This document shows, piece after piece, positions 23,033-30,758 of a stretch of 34,547 nt of DNA (positions within the stretch are counted from its first letter, which is position 1; the number at the start of each line of letters is the position of its first letter). Origin of the DNA: Streptomyces rochei. Lineage in GTDB: Bacteria > Actinomycetota > Actinomycetes > Streptomycetales > Streptomycetaceae. Location: positions 1 to 34,547 of the forward strand of contig MUMD01000192.1 in the NCBI GenBank assembly GCA_002155895.1, read 5' to 3'. The notes under the pieces were generated by a model. That model was not told where the DNA came from. It did no database searches and worked only from the letters and a program-made list of their open reading frames with translations. The position numbers and the translations under genes are program-made.

Positions 23033-23116
23033 GACCGTCCCTCTCAGTCGATGAGGCTCCCTCCCAGGGTTACGCGTCGGCGCCGTCCTCACTAGACGGC
23101 TGAGGGTCCCGACGTG

Positions 23117-23130
23117 GTGCCGAACGGCCC
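23117..23130. promoter_or_regulatory. DevR-box-like site upstream of the XRE-PPOx gene
   Basis: GTGCCGAACGGCCC differs at one position from GGGCCGAACGGCCC, the word shared with the CBS gene promoters. It is about 85-98 bases upstream of the start at 23032. Confidence 0.42.
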
Positions 23131-23299
23131 TCTTCACGCGCGCACGAAGGTGAGGAGCGCGGCCGGTCCCCCATGAGCACGGCGGTGACCTGACAGAACG
23201 GCGCCGTCGGCCCTCTGCGGGCGTCGACAGGCGATCTCCTCGGCGGCCGTCCGCGCGTCGACGCGCCGCAGACGTCCTCCGGAGCACTCCGGACGATCA

Positions 23300-23313
23300 C
23301 GGCCGGACGGCCC
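23300..23313. promoter_or_regulatory. DevR-box-like site (distal) upstream of the Rv1733c-like gene
   Basis: CGGCCGGACGGCCC, one base off the GGGCCGNNCGGCCC pattern, about 88-101 bases upstream of the start at 23401. Confidence 0.42.
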
Positions 23314-23329
23314 ATGAAGAACGCGGGCG

Positions 23330-23344
23330 GTGCCCGAAGGGCCC
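23330..23344. promoter_or_regulatory. DevR-box-like site (proximal) upstream of the Rv1733c-like gene
   Basis: GTGCCCGAAGGGCCC, arms GCCC and GGGC around GAA, 57-71 bases before the start. It has a three-base centre like the USP sites. Confidence 0.4.
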
Positions 23345-23400
23345 CTGTTGCACGAGGTGCCACGGCGTGAGGCTGGAGACGACAGCTGGAGGTGGTCACG

Positions 23401-23982
23401 ATGCGCGGGAACAGGACCATTCGACGGTCTCTGTGGCGCTGGCGCCGCAATCCGTTGCGTCGTCGCGAGGACGTGCTCGAGGCGTGGATCCTGCTGATCG
23501 TCTGGCTCGTCATCGCTCTGGTGGGCCCCGTCGCAGGAGTGCTCGGGGCACAGGTTTCCGCCCACAGCGCCGCGCAGCGACGCGCGGAACGCCATGCCGT
23601 CACCGCAACGCTCGTGTCGGACGTGCCCCACAACGCTCTGGCCGACGGGACGACGGGGGGCCGCGTCGACGCGACCGTGCGCTGGACGGCGTCCGACGGT
23701 ACACGGCACTCGGGCAAGGCCGCGGTCGAGGGAGGACTCAAGGCGGGTTCCCGAGTGTCGGTCTGGACGGACCGGCAGAACCACTTGACGCCCGCGCCGC
23801 CGACCGTGTCACAGGCAGGCGTGGACGCCGCCTTCATGGGCGCCGCCTCGTCGTTCGCCGTCGTCACGGCGGCGGCTGCCGGCTACTACGGGGCCAGGCT
23901 GGTCCTCAACCGTCGGCGTCGCACGGCGTGGGAGGACGAGTGGCAGCAGATCGGATCCCAGTGGGGACGCACGGCCAGCTGA
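23401..23982 (+). CDS. Rv1733c-like membrane protein
   Basis: A 193-residue integral membrane protein. The ATG follows GGAGGTGGTCACG. The N-terminus RRSLWRWRRNPLRRREDVLE is typical of the Rv1733c family, then a hydrophobic helix at about 29-51 (AWILLIVWLVIALVGPVAG), an extracytoplasmic domain (about 52-140, with VTATLVSDVP and VRWTASDGTRHSGKAAV), a second helix at about 143-168, and a basic tail. Rv1733c is a DosR-regulated antigen of unknown function in M. tuberculosis. The gene stands alone on the plus strand, divergent from the XRE-PPOx gene, with two palindromic sites upstream. The function remains unknown. Confidence 0.87.
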   Translation: MRGNRTIRRSLWRWRRNPLRRREDVLEAWILLIVWLVIALVGPVAGVLGAQVSAHSAAQRRAERHAVTATLVSDVPHNALADGTTGGRVDATVRWTASDGTRHSGKAAVEGGLKAGSRVSVWTDRQNHLTPAPPTVSQAGVDAAFMGAASSFAVVTAAAAGYYGARLVLNRRRRTAWEDEWQQIGSQWGRTAS

Positions 23983-23984
23983 GC

Positions 23985-24474
23985 CGAGCACCTCGCTGAT
24001 CTTCGAGGGCCGCTGGGCTTCGCGGCAGATCGTCGAGGAGAACCGCTCGCGGTCGCCCGCGTCGAGGTCGGTGCGCTTGTCGTTCACCCACGGAGCCTTC
24101 GCCTCCACGCTCCCGGCCGCGGTGGTGACCTTCCTCGCCGGGCGGGCGCCTCCCCACCGGTGAGGGAGTCCTCCACCGCCAGCGCCCGGTGCGCGGGGAG
24201 ACCGCAGAGCCGGGCCGCCACGGCGTACACGTCGGGATGCGGCTTGGGGCGCAGGCGGTCCCGGGCGTCGGGGACCACGAGGTGGAAGTGTGCGAGCAGC
24301 CCTGCAGGCCAAGGGCCTGTTGCGCCCCGGACGGCGGCAGGAGCCCGTGCTCCCGGAAGGCGCCCGGCTGCGAGCCTCCTGCCAGTGGCGTTCAGTGTCC
24401 ATCAGGGTGCCTTCGCAGTCGAGGACGACGGCCTCGGGCGACCAGCCGAGCAGGTCGTGGTACGAGGTGGTCAC
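23985..24474 (-). pseudogene. Decayed HAD-family phosphatase
   Basis: A GTG at 24474, preceded by GGGAGG, opens VTTSYHDLLGWSPEAVVLD then CEGTLMDTERHWQEA, the N-terminus of a HAD hydrolase, but the nucleophile motif is DCEGT instead of DxDGT. The frame then degenerates. In another frame, about 24245-24140, RPKPHPDVYAVAARLCGLPA and HRALAVEDSLTGG restore HAD motifs III-IV. A further stretch, VEAKAPWVNDKRTDLDAGD then RERFSSTICREAQRPSKISE (about 24110-23995), looks like real protein but is not HAD sequence I know. At least two frameshifts and deletion of the cap domain make this a pseudogene. Confidence 0.72.
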
Positions 24475-24933
24475 TGGGGCCTCCCATGCTTTCGCATGTA
24501 TGCGGCATTCCCGTCTCCACGGAAAACGGACCCTGGAGGGGACGACCACCCTCGCCGACCGCCCACGACTCGTGGCACCTGACCCTCAGGGGGTTCGTCT
24601 CGACTGACGTACTTGCACGAGTGAAGTCTGGATGAGCTGCCGCCGGGCGCCAGGCCCCTGCCCGTGGTGACGCCCTGTGCCCCACTGCTCGGACGCCGTC
24701 GCGCCGAGGCGGGCGTCCATCGGCAGGAAAGGCCACATCCCCAAGCGGGCAGCACGGTGGGTGTCTGCTGGATCGACGACAGAGCCGCCGACCGGATTTC
24801 CCGGCACACGGCATACGGCACCCCCGGCCGGATGTGTATCCGACACCCCTCCTGCGAGCTGGACGACGGACGTGGTGAGCGGCTTAGGGTGAGTGGACAG
24901 CTCGACGGGTGTGCCCAGGCAGGTGGTGGCGGG
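24475..24933. other. Intergenic region upstream of GAF-ANTAR gene
   Basis: These 459 bases hold the start region of the HAD remnant on the left and the promoter region of the GAF-ANTAR gene on the right. No gene or clear promoter hexamers were recognised. Confidence 0.4.
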
Positions 24934-25623
24934 ATGCAGTGGCAGAGGTTCGCTGAGCAGATGGCTGTGCTGGCCCGGGATCTGTTGGAGAAGAAGACGG
25001 TCCAGGAGACGCTGGACGCGATCTCTGCTGCGGCGGTGGACTTGATCGAGGGCTGCGACGCGGCCGGGATCCTGGCGGTCCGCAAAGGCAAGGCGATCAC
25101 CTTGGCCTCGTGCGGGGACATGGTGGGAGCCTCCGACCGCATTCAGGGCGAGCTGGGCGAGGGCCCGTGTTACGACCTGGCCCGCCGCAAGGACGGCGAG
25201 CGCACCTACCGGATCGAGGACATGACCCGGCCCCGACCAGACTGGCCGACCTACGCCAAGGCCGCCCGCGAGCTGGGTATCGGCAGCATGACCGGCATCC
25301 TCCTCTACACCGACAACGAAGACTTCGGCGCTCTGAACCTCTACGCCCGCCGCCCCGGCACCTTCACCGAGGACATCGAGACCGCCGGCTGGATGCTCGC
25401 CTCCCACGCCGCCGTCGCCCTGGCCAGTGCCCGCACCATCGACCAGCTCGAACACGCCATGGAGACCCGCCACGCCATCGGCGAAGCCATGGGCATCCTC
25501 ATGGAACGCCACCGCATGAGCGAAGACGACGCATTCAACGTGCTGCGCCGCCTCTCCCAGCACCACAACATCAAGCTGCGCGATGTAGCGCAGACGTTCC
25601 GCGCCGAGCACGACCGCCGCTGA
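24934..25623 (+). CDS. GAF-ANTAR domain regulator
   Basis: A 229-residue protein. The ATG (MQWQRFAEQM) is preceded by AGGTGGTGGCGGG; a GTG 16 codons earlier is an alternative. Residues about 18-150 form a GAF sensor domain (VQETLDAISAAAVDLIEGCD, SCGDMVGASDRIQGELGEGP, GSMTGILLYTDNEDFGALNL). Residues about 160-222 form an ANTAR RNA-binding helix bundle (QLEHAMETRHAIGEAMGILM, RHRMSEDDAFNVLRRLSQ, HHNIKLRDVAQTF). ANTAR proteins prevent transcription termination by binding paired hexaloop hairpins in nascent RNA. Such proteins are abundant in actinobacteria. It faces the RsbW-like gene (25701) across 77 bases of GC-rich sequence with repeated GCGCGCC that might terminate both. The GAF ligand is unknown. 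Confidence 0.9.
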   Translation: MQWQRFAEQMAVLARDLLEKKTVQETLDAISAAAVDLIEGCDAAGILAVRKGKAITLASCGDMVGASDRIQGELGEGPCYDLARRKDGERTYRIEDMTRPRPDWPTYAKAARELGIGSMTGILLYTDNEDFGALNLYARRPGTFTEDIETAGWMLASHAAVALASARTIDQLEHAMETRHAIGEAMGILMERHRMSEDDAFNVLRRLSQHHNIKLRDVAQTFRAEHDRR

Positions 25624-25700
25624 CGGGAAATGCGCGCGCCGGGCGGCGGCCGTGCCGGGCCGGCGTCTGCGCGCCGTGCCGGGCGAGGCTGCGGTTGCCT

Positions 25701-26213
25701 CTATCCCGACGTGCCGTCGGGTGTTCGGTCCACGTGGTACCGGTCGGGACCGGGAGAGGTGCGGCTCTGGTGGAGGGCCAGCTCCGCTGTGATCTGTTTG
25801 CCTTCGCCCGTGTGCTGGACGGTGAGGCACCTGCTGAGCGCCTTGACGATCTCCAGGCCGTGACCTCCTGGGCGACGGGGGTTGGCCGGCCAGGGCTGTG
25901 GAATGACTGTGGAGGTGTCCCGGACCGTGATCCGCACCGTGCGGCCGCGGTCGGCCACCTGGAGGTCCAGGCGGCCCGGTCCGGGGGCGTGCCGTGCGGC
26001 GTTGCTCACCAGTTCGCTGACCACGAGCCGGACGTCGTCGGCGACACGGGGCGTCACCCGCACCTGATAGGCGTACTGCAGGGCGGACAGCAGTGCGTCG
26101 GCTTCGGCCCGTGCGCGGGCGGCCGGGGGCGGAGAACCGCTCCAGGCCAGGTGCCGACACAGAGCGTCGTCCGGTCCCTGCCCCTCCGCCTGCTTCATAA
26201 GCGGTTGAGACAT
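25701..26213 (-). CDS. RsbW-like serine kinase / anti-sigma ATPase
   Basis: A 170-residue protein with a single HATPase_c_2 fold. The ATG at 26213 was chosen; an in-frame GTG at 26225 would add four residues, and neither has a strong binding site. ATP-site motifs are visible: DDVRLVVSELVSNAARHAPG (N box, about 66-85), then ITVRDTSTVIPQPW and RPGGHGLEIVKALS (G boxes). This type, numerous in Streptomyces, phosphorylates anti-sigma antagonists or sequesters sigma factors. No antagonist or sigma gene is adjacent, so it is an orphan. TCCCCC/GGGGGA inverted repeats lie upstream at 26255-26270 and 26350-26363. Confidence 0.85.
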   Translation of the reverse strand: MSQPLMKQAEGQGPDDALCRHLAWSGSPPPAARARAEADALLSALQYAYQVRVTPRVADDVRLVVSELVSNAARHAPGPGRLDLQVADRGRTVRITVRDTSTVIPQPWPANPRRPGGHGLEIVKALSRCLTVQHTGEGKQITAELALHQSRTSPGPDRYHVDRTPDGTSG

Positions 26214-26254
26214 GAAGATCGTCACTCTCAGTCGTATGGTTTTGTACTCTCAGT

Positions 26255-26270
26255 TCCCCCTTGAGGGGGA
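26255..26270. repeat. TCCCCC-TTGA-GGGGGA inverted repeat
   Basis: Six-base arms around TTGA, 42 bases upstream of the RsbW-like start. A similar TCCCCCC/GGGGGGA palindrome occurs at 26350-26363. It may be an operator or a small hairpin. Confidence 0.45.
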
Positions 26271-26349
26271 TGGGCAGCGTCTACCCGCCCCGGAGCGTGT
26301 TATGGATGCTGCTGGCCGGACACAGGCGTGGCAGGCGGGCGGCTGGTAC

Positions 26350-26363
26350 TCCCCCCGGGGGGA
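26350..26363. repeat. TCCCCCCGGGGGGA palindrome
   Basis: A perfect 14-bp palindrome 117 bases beyond the response-regulator stop and 137 bases before the RsbW-like start. It shares the TCCCCC/GGGGGA arms of the repeat at 26255-26270, so the two may be paired binding sites. Confidence 0.4.
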
Positions 26364-26479
26364 TGTCGGCCAGGTGTCCGTGGTCCGGAACGTGCGCCGT
26401 GGCCCAGCCCGGCGTGTGAAGCCCTTGCAAAGGTCACGGACAGGGCGGGCAACGTCGTCGAGTGCGGGCACCAGTGGCT

Positions 26480-27157
26480 TCAGACTTCGGCGTCGCGGAC
26501 CAGGAGGGCGATCTGCACCCGGTTCTCGACCCCCAGCTTCGCGAACAGACTGCCTGTGTGTGCCTTGACGGTCGCGATGCTGATGCGCAGCCGCCGGGCG
26601 ATCTCTGGGTTGTCCAGTCCGTCCGCGATGGCCCGGGCGGTCTCGCGTTCTCGTTCGGTCAGTACGGACAACTGATTCCGCGCGGCTTCGCGGGACGAGG
26701 TGCGAGCGTGAGCGGACTGCGGACCGGTGGCTGCGGCGATCACCCGTGCCGTGACTGCCGGAGACAGCACGGGGTTGCCGTCCGCGACGGTCCGCACCGC
26801 GTCGAGCATCTGCGGCGGCTGAGTGTCCTTGAGGACGAACCCGAGGGCTCCGGCGCGCAGTGCGCCGAGTACCAGATCGTCGGAGTCGAAGGTGGTCAGC
26901 ATGAGCACCCTCGGCGGCACCGGCCGAGTGAGGAGTTCCCGGGTCGCGCTGAGACCGTCGCGGCCAGGCATGCGCACGTCCATCAGTACGACGTCCGGCC
27001 GCTGCTCGTCCACCACGGTGATCGCGGCGTCACCGTCGGCCGCCTCCGCGACGACGGTCAGGTCCGGTTCGCCGTCGATGACGAGCCTCAGTGCCATTCG
27101 CACCAGCTGTTCGTCGTCGACGATGACGACACGTACCGGCTCCCGCTCGCTGTCCAC
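26480..27157 (-). CDS. NarL/LuxR-family response regulator
   Basis: A 225-residue regulator starting at a GTG immediately after the kinase stop. The receiver (about 8-125) has the acidic pocket VVIVDDEQLVRMALRLV, the phospho-acceptor Asp in DVVLMDVRMPGRDGL, TTF with Thr switch, and the Lys in GFVLKDTQP. The LuxR helix-turn-helix (about 160-220) reads LTERERETARAIADGL, NPEIARRLRISIATVKAHT, GSLFAKLGVENRVQ. It pairs with the HisKA_3 kinase upstream and probably regulates the divergent hydrolase gene or its own operon. It resembles DesR-type regulators more than DevR. Nothing indicates that it replaces the broken DevR-like regulator. Confidence 0.93.
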   Translation of the reverse strand: MDSEREPVRVVIVDDEQLVRMALRLVIDGEPDLTVVAEAADGDAAITVVDEQRPDVVLMDVRMPGRDGLSATRELLTRPVPPRVLMLTTFDSDDLVLGALRAGALGFVLKDTQPPQMLDAVRTVADGNPVLSPAVTARVIAAATGPQSAHARTSSREAARNQLSVLTERERETARAIADGLDNPEIARRLRISIATVKAHTGSLFAKLGVENRVQIALLVRDAEV

Positions 27158-28339
27158 TCAGGTTCTCTTTTCGTGGGTGGGGTCAGGCCAGGGTAGTTGT
27201 GCGGCGAGGAGGTATCCGTTGTCGGGTGTGGGGTGGTGGTTGAGTTCTCCGCCGGCGAGGTTGATGCGTTCGGCGAGGCCGAGCAGGCCGAATCCCGATA
27301 CCGGTGGTTGTGCCTTTCCTGTGGTCGCTGGGGAGTTGCGGACGCTGACGTCGAGTTTGTCGCCCGCTTCTCCTTCGAGGGTGATGTGTACGTGGGCGCC
27401 CGGGGCGTGCTTGGCGGCGTTGGTGAGTCCTTCCTGGACGATCCGGTAGCAGGTACGTCCGGTGACGTCGGGCGGTTCTCCCGCCACGGTGGTGGTGAGC
27501 GTGACGTCCAGTCCGGAGGTGCGGGCGTCGGTTACCAGTTCGGGAATGCGATCGAGGGAGGGCTGGGGTGGTTCGAGGCGGCCCGGGTCGGCCCGGAGCA
27601 CACCGAGGACATCCCGCAGTTCTTCCAGGGCCTGGTGCGAGCCGTCGGCGATGCCGCGGACCAGTACGCGATTCTCCTCTGCGGTGAGGTCGCTGCGGTG
27701 GTCCAGCGCTCCGGCCTGCATCGCGACCAGGGAGATACGGTGCGCGAGCACGTCGTGCATCTCGCGGGCGATCCGGTTGCGTTCCAGAGCCCGTGCCTGC
27801 GCCGCTCGGGCGGTCTGTTCCCGTTCCGCGCTCTCCGCCCGCTCTCGCAAGGACCGCACTTCGACACGCCGCGCGCCGATGGCCATGCCCACGGCCATCG
27901 CGACGCCCGCGGTCAGTGCCGGGAACGCGAGCTGGAACCACAACGAGCCGGGCGGGCTTTGGACCGGGTAGAGTCCGGCAGCCACCTGTGACGCGGTCAC
28001 GTAGGCCACCCCGACGACACCGATCTCCACCGGACGGCGGCGGGCGGAGATCGAGGCCAGGGCCAGAAGCACGGCACCGGTGGCGAGGACCGACGCGGGC
28101 GAGGCGACTATGACGGTCATGGCGACGGTGAGCGGGAACCGCCGACGCCACACAAGCGCCGTCAGACAGCAGAAAGCCACCAGCGGATCACCGATGAGGT
28201 ACCAGGAGCCCGTTCCGATCCCCTGCTGGTGCAGCAGCACGCCGATGGAAAGCCAGGTCAATGTGCCTACTGCCGCGGCTGCCGCCAGTCGCCAGGTCTG
28301 CTGCCACCCCCCGAGCGGTGGCGCGACGTCTGTATTCAC
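27158..28339 (-). CDS. HisKA_3 sensor histidine kinase
   Basis: A 393-residue membrane kinase from a GTG at 28339; no good ribosome binding site is visible, and a GACAAT word seven bases away could serve a leaderless transcript. Residues about 15-165 contain roughly five or six hydrophobic helices (TWRLAAAAAVGTLTWLSIGV, PLVAFCCLTALVW, FPLTVAMTVIVASPASVLAT, FPALTAGVAMAVGMAIGA). A coiled-coil linker leads to the dimerisation domain with the phospho-His in NRIAREMHDVLAHRISLVAM (about 205-225). ATP-binding boxes follow: RIVQEGLTNAAKHAPG and GFGLLGLAERI. There is no GAF or haem-binding sensor domain, unlike DevS/DosS. The signal is unknown. The stop is adjacent to the response regulator start. Confidence 0.93.
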   Translation of the reverse strand: MNTDVAPPLGGWQQTWRLAAAAAVGTLTWLSIGVLLHQQGIGTGSWYLIGDPLVAFCCLTALVWRRRFPLTVAMTVIVASPASVLATGAVLLALASISARRRPVEIGVVGVAYVTASQVAAGLYPVQSPPGSLWFQLAFPALTAGVAMAVGMAIGARRVEVRSLRERAESAEREQTARAAQARALERNRIAREMHDVLAHRISLVAMQAGALDHRSDLTAEENRVLVRGIADGSHQALEELRDVLGVLRADPGRLEPPQPSLDRIPELVTDARTSGLDVTLTTTVAGEPPDVTGRTCYRIVQEGLTNAAKHAPGAHVHITLEGEAGDKLDVSVRNSPATTGKAQPPVSGFGLLGLAERINLAGGELNHHPTPDNGYLLAAQLPWPDPTHEKRT

Positions 28340-28603
28340 CTGGCCATTGTCGCGAAACCGTACGGCCCGTGCGTCCGACCGAGGGCTGATGTGTCTTCGA
28401 CCAGAGTCGAATCAGCCTCACGACTCTGGTCGAAGGTGCTTCGAGCCGCTGGGCTGATGTGCCGACGAGGCCGCGCGAACAGAATCATCGAGGTGGCCGG
28501 GGCGGGAGATGACTGCCCCTGCCCGCCCCAGCTCTGATCCGCGTCAGGGCCTTTACGACCACGCCTGTTCCGGCGCCCCATGCACCACTGAGGAGGACAT
28601 CAG
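28340..28603. promoter_or_regulatory. Divergent promoter region, kinase and hydrolase
   Basis: The 264-base spacer contains no gene. Its main element is a perfect 15-bp inverted repeat at 28395-28435. Its position between two outward-facing genes makes an operator more likely than a terminator. Confidence 0.5.
28395..28435. repeat. Perfect 15-bp inverted repeat
   Basis: CTTCGACCAGAGTCG (28395-28409) and CGACTCTGGTCGAAG (28421-28435) are exact reverse complements separated by 11 bases. The repeat lies 56 bases upstream of the kinase start and about 170 upstream of the hydrolase start. It could bind the NarL-type regulator as a dimer or form a hairpin in a leader RNA. Confidence 0.8.
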
Positions 28604-30091
28604 ATGCACCGAACCTTGTCCCTCGCCATCGTCGCCACCGCGGTGGCGACGATGGCGGCTCCATCTGGGGCAGTAGCGGCGACGCCAGAATCCGTGCGGT
28701 GGGGTCCGTGCTCGGAGAAGGCCGCCCCGGAAGAGGTCGCGGTCGCCTCGGCGGAGGCCGCGTTGCCCCGTCTGGAGTGTTCGACGCTGGAGGTTCCTCT
28801 GGACTACCGGGATCCGGACGGCCGGCAGATCGAGATCGCGATCTCCCGGCTGGCGAGCAAGGTACCTTCACAGCGCCGCGGCGTGCTGCTGACCAATCCG
28901 GGCGGCCCGGGAATCTCGGGACTGGGCTACCCGGCCGTTCTCGCCGCCTCAGGACTGCCGCAGGAGGTGCTGGACTCCTACGACGTGATCGGCTTCGACC
29001 CCCGCGGCGTAGGCCGCAGCACACCGATCACCTGCGATCTGACACCGGAGCAGCAAGCTCGCGGCAACGTCCCACCGTACGCGCACACCGCGGCTGATGT
29101 CGCGCGGGAGGTGCCACATGCACGGGCTGTCGCCGAGCAGTGCGCCACATCGCGGACGGCGTGGATGCTGCCGCACACCACCACCGCGAACACCGCGCGC
29201 GACATGGACCGGATCCGGGCGGCGCTGGGTGAGCCTCGGCTCTCCTACCTCGGTGCTTCCTACGGCAGCTACCTCGGCGCGGTGTTCACGACGATGTTCC
29301 CGAAGCGCAGCGACCGCATGGTGCTCGACAGCAACCTGGGGCCCGGCGGCTACGACGTCACGGCCATGCGGCTGATGGCCCGTGGAATGGAAGACCGGTT
29401 TCCGGACTTCGCGGCGTTCGCGGCCGCGCATCCCGAGTACGGTCTGGGCACCACGCCGGAGCAGGTGAAGGCGAAGTTCTTCGATCTCGCTGAGCGGCTG
29501 GAGGCGGCACCGGTCCACGGCTACGACGCGACGTGGTTCCGCGGGGTCACGTTCGACCGTCTCTACAGCGATGCGGACATGCCTCTTGTGGCCGGGATGT
29601 GGCAGGCACTCGACACGAACCAGCCGCCCCCCGTGACCCCGACGTTTCCGAACATGGAGAACTTCATGTCCGCTCGCTTCGCCGTTATATGCAGCGATAA
29701 TCGCTGGCCGGAAACGGTCCGGGAGTATCAGCGCAACGTCGCGGTCGACCGGCTGAGGTACCCCATGCTGGGCGGATCCACGGCCGGCATCGGACCGTGC
29801 GCCTTCTGGCCGGACGAGCGGGTCGAGCCGCCGGTGCGCATCAGTGAACGGGGTCCGTCGAACGTGCTCATGGTGCAGAACGAACGTGACCCGGGGACAC
29901 CGCTGGCCGGCGCCCAGGAGTTGCGGCGGGCGTTCGGGAAACGGGCCACGATGGTGACGGCCGAGCAGGGCGGGCACGGCGTCTATCCGTTCGGGCCAAA
30001 CGTGTGCGCGAACAACGCGGCGACCGCCTTCCTGAGCACTGGGCAGCGCCCGTCCCAAGACCTCGCCTGCGCAGCGGAACCCAGCGAATAG
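28604..30091 (+). CDS. Secreted TAP-type alpha/beta hydrolase (tripeptidyl aminopeptidase family)
   Basis: A 495-residue exported enzyme; the ATG follows GAGGAGGACATCAG. Residues 1-26 form a signal peptide ending in SGAVAA. The alpha/beta fold starts LTNPGGPGISGLGYPAVLA with the oxyanion GGPG motif (about 95-113), followed by DVIGFDPRGVGRSTPI. The nucleophile elbow is LSYLGASYGSYLGAVF (Ser at about 228). The catalytic Asp is in MVQNERDPGTPLAGA and the His in TAEQGGHGVYPFG near the C-terminus, in the TAP-like C-terminal domain. The family (Streptomyces Tap, SlpD/SlpE) removes tripeptides from secreted proteins or hydrolyses esters. The gene is divergent from the kinase and 13 bases ahead of a membrane protein gene. 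Confidence 0.92.
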   Translation: MHRTLSLAIVATAVATMAAPSGAVAATPESVRWGPCSEKAAPEEVAVASAEAALPRLECSTLEVPLDYRDPDGRQIEIAISRLASKVPSQRRGVLLTNPGGPGISGLGYPAVLAASGLPQEVLDSYDVIGFDPRGVGRSTPITCDLTPEQQARGNVPPYAHTAADVAREVPHARAVAEQCATSRTAWMLPHTTTANTARDMDRIRAALGEPRLSYLGASYGSYLGAVFTTMFPKRSDRMVLDSNLGPGGYDVTAMRLMARGMEDRFPDFAAFAAAHPEYGLGTTPEQVKAKFFDLAERLEAAPVHGYDATWFRGVTFDRLYSDADMPLVAGMWQALDTNQPPPVTPTFPNMENFMSARFAVICSDNRWPETVREYQRNVAVDRLRYPMLGGSTAGIGPCAFWPDERVEPPVRISERGPSNVLMVQNERDPGTPLAGAQELRRAFGKRATMVTAEQGGHGVYPFGPNVCANNAATAFLSTGQRPSQDLACAAEPSE

Positions 30092-30104
30092 CAGGAGGAG
30101 AGGC

Positions 30105-30758
30105 ATGCTCAAGGAGTGGCTGAACCGTCGGGCAGTGCAGCGGGTCAAGCCCGGAGACGGGCGGCCATTGCCGCGTTTCCGCTGGTGGCAGATGCTTACG
30201 CGCGCACTGTTCCATCTCAGGCTGGTGAACCAACACGGATGGCAGACGGTCTACGCCGTCGATGTCAGGCACCAGAATCAGGCGGCGGGCTACGTCAAGG
30301 CCCACCTGTACCTCGACGGCAGGCACCACGCCGAGTCCAAGGTTCCCGCTGCCTTCCCCGTCCAGGACGGCATCATCGAAGTAAGAACCAGCGCCTTCGG
30401 ACTCAAGCGCTGCCACTACATCACCGCCCTGGGAACCGAGCATCAGCTCATCCCGGACCCCGCGTCCGCAGAAGGCCGTCGCGCCCGCCTCGACCGCGCA
30501 CACCCCACACTGAGCCGCTGGATCGGCGTCCTCTCGTCGATCGTGCTCATCGCCGGTCTGGTTCTCCTGATCTTCCAGCTCGCCGAACTGATCACCCGGG
30601 CGCCGGAGGGCGTCGCTCAGTACGTCGGAACCTTCACCTCGCCCATCGATCTATCGGCGTGGGGCAGCATCGTGGTCGGGCTCGCTACTGTGGCAGCCAG
30701 CACCGAGCGGGCGCTGCGGCTGCGCTACCACTGGCTGCTCGACGGCGGAGCGGGCTGA
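30105..30758 (+). CDS. Membrane protein of unknown function
   Basis: A 217-residue protein with AGGAGGAGAGGC before the ATG, 13 bases after the hydrolase stop, so it is in the same operon. Residues about 10-125 are soluble, including FHLRLVNQHGWQTVYAVDVR, GYVKAHLYLDGRHHAESKVP and IIEVRTSAFGLKRCHYITAL, and look like a beta-rich domain. Two hydrophobic helices follow, about 138-160 (WIGVLSSIVLIAGLVLLIFQ) and about 183-203 (AWGSIVVGLATVAAST). I do not recognise the family. Its linkage to a secreted hydrolase and two-component system suggests envelope-related work, as inference. Confidence 0.78.
   Translation: MLKEWLNRRAVQRVKPGDGRPLPRFRWWQMLTRALFHLRLVNQHGWQTVYAVDVRHQNQAAGYVKAHLYLDGRHHAESKVPAAFPVQDGIIEVRTSAFGLKRCHYITALGTEHQLIPDPASAEGRRARLDRAHPTLSRWIGVLSSIVLIAGLVLLIFQLAELITRAPEGVAQYVGTFTSPIDLSAWGSIVVGLATVAASTERALRLRYHWLLDGGAG

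Noticed and set aside
25624-25700. GCGCGCC repeats between convergent GAF-ANTAR and RsbW-like genes as a terminator
   Set aside because: Several alternative weak stems are possible but none is long or unique enough to call as a feature.
26480-28339. Two-component pair as the DevRS system of the island
   Set aside because: The kinase has only membrane helices and no GAF domains, the regulator resembles DesR-type proteins, and the pair is divergent from a secreted hydrolase gene, so its context is different.
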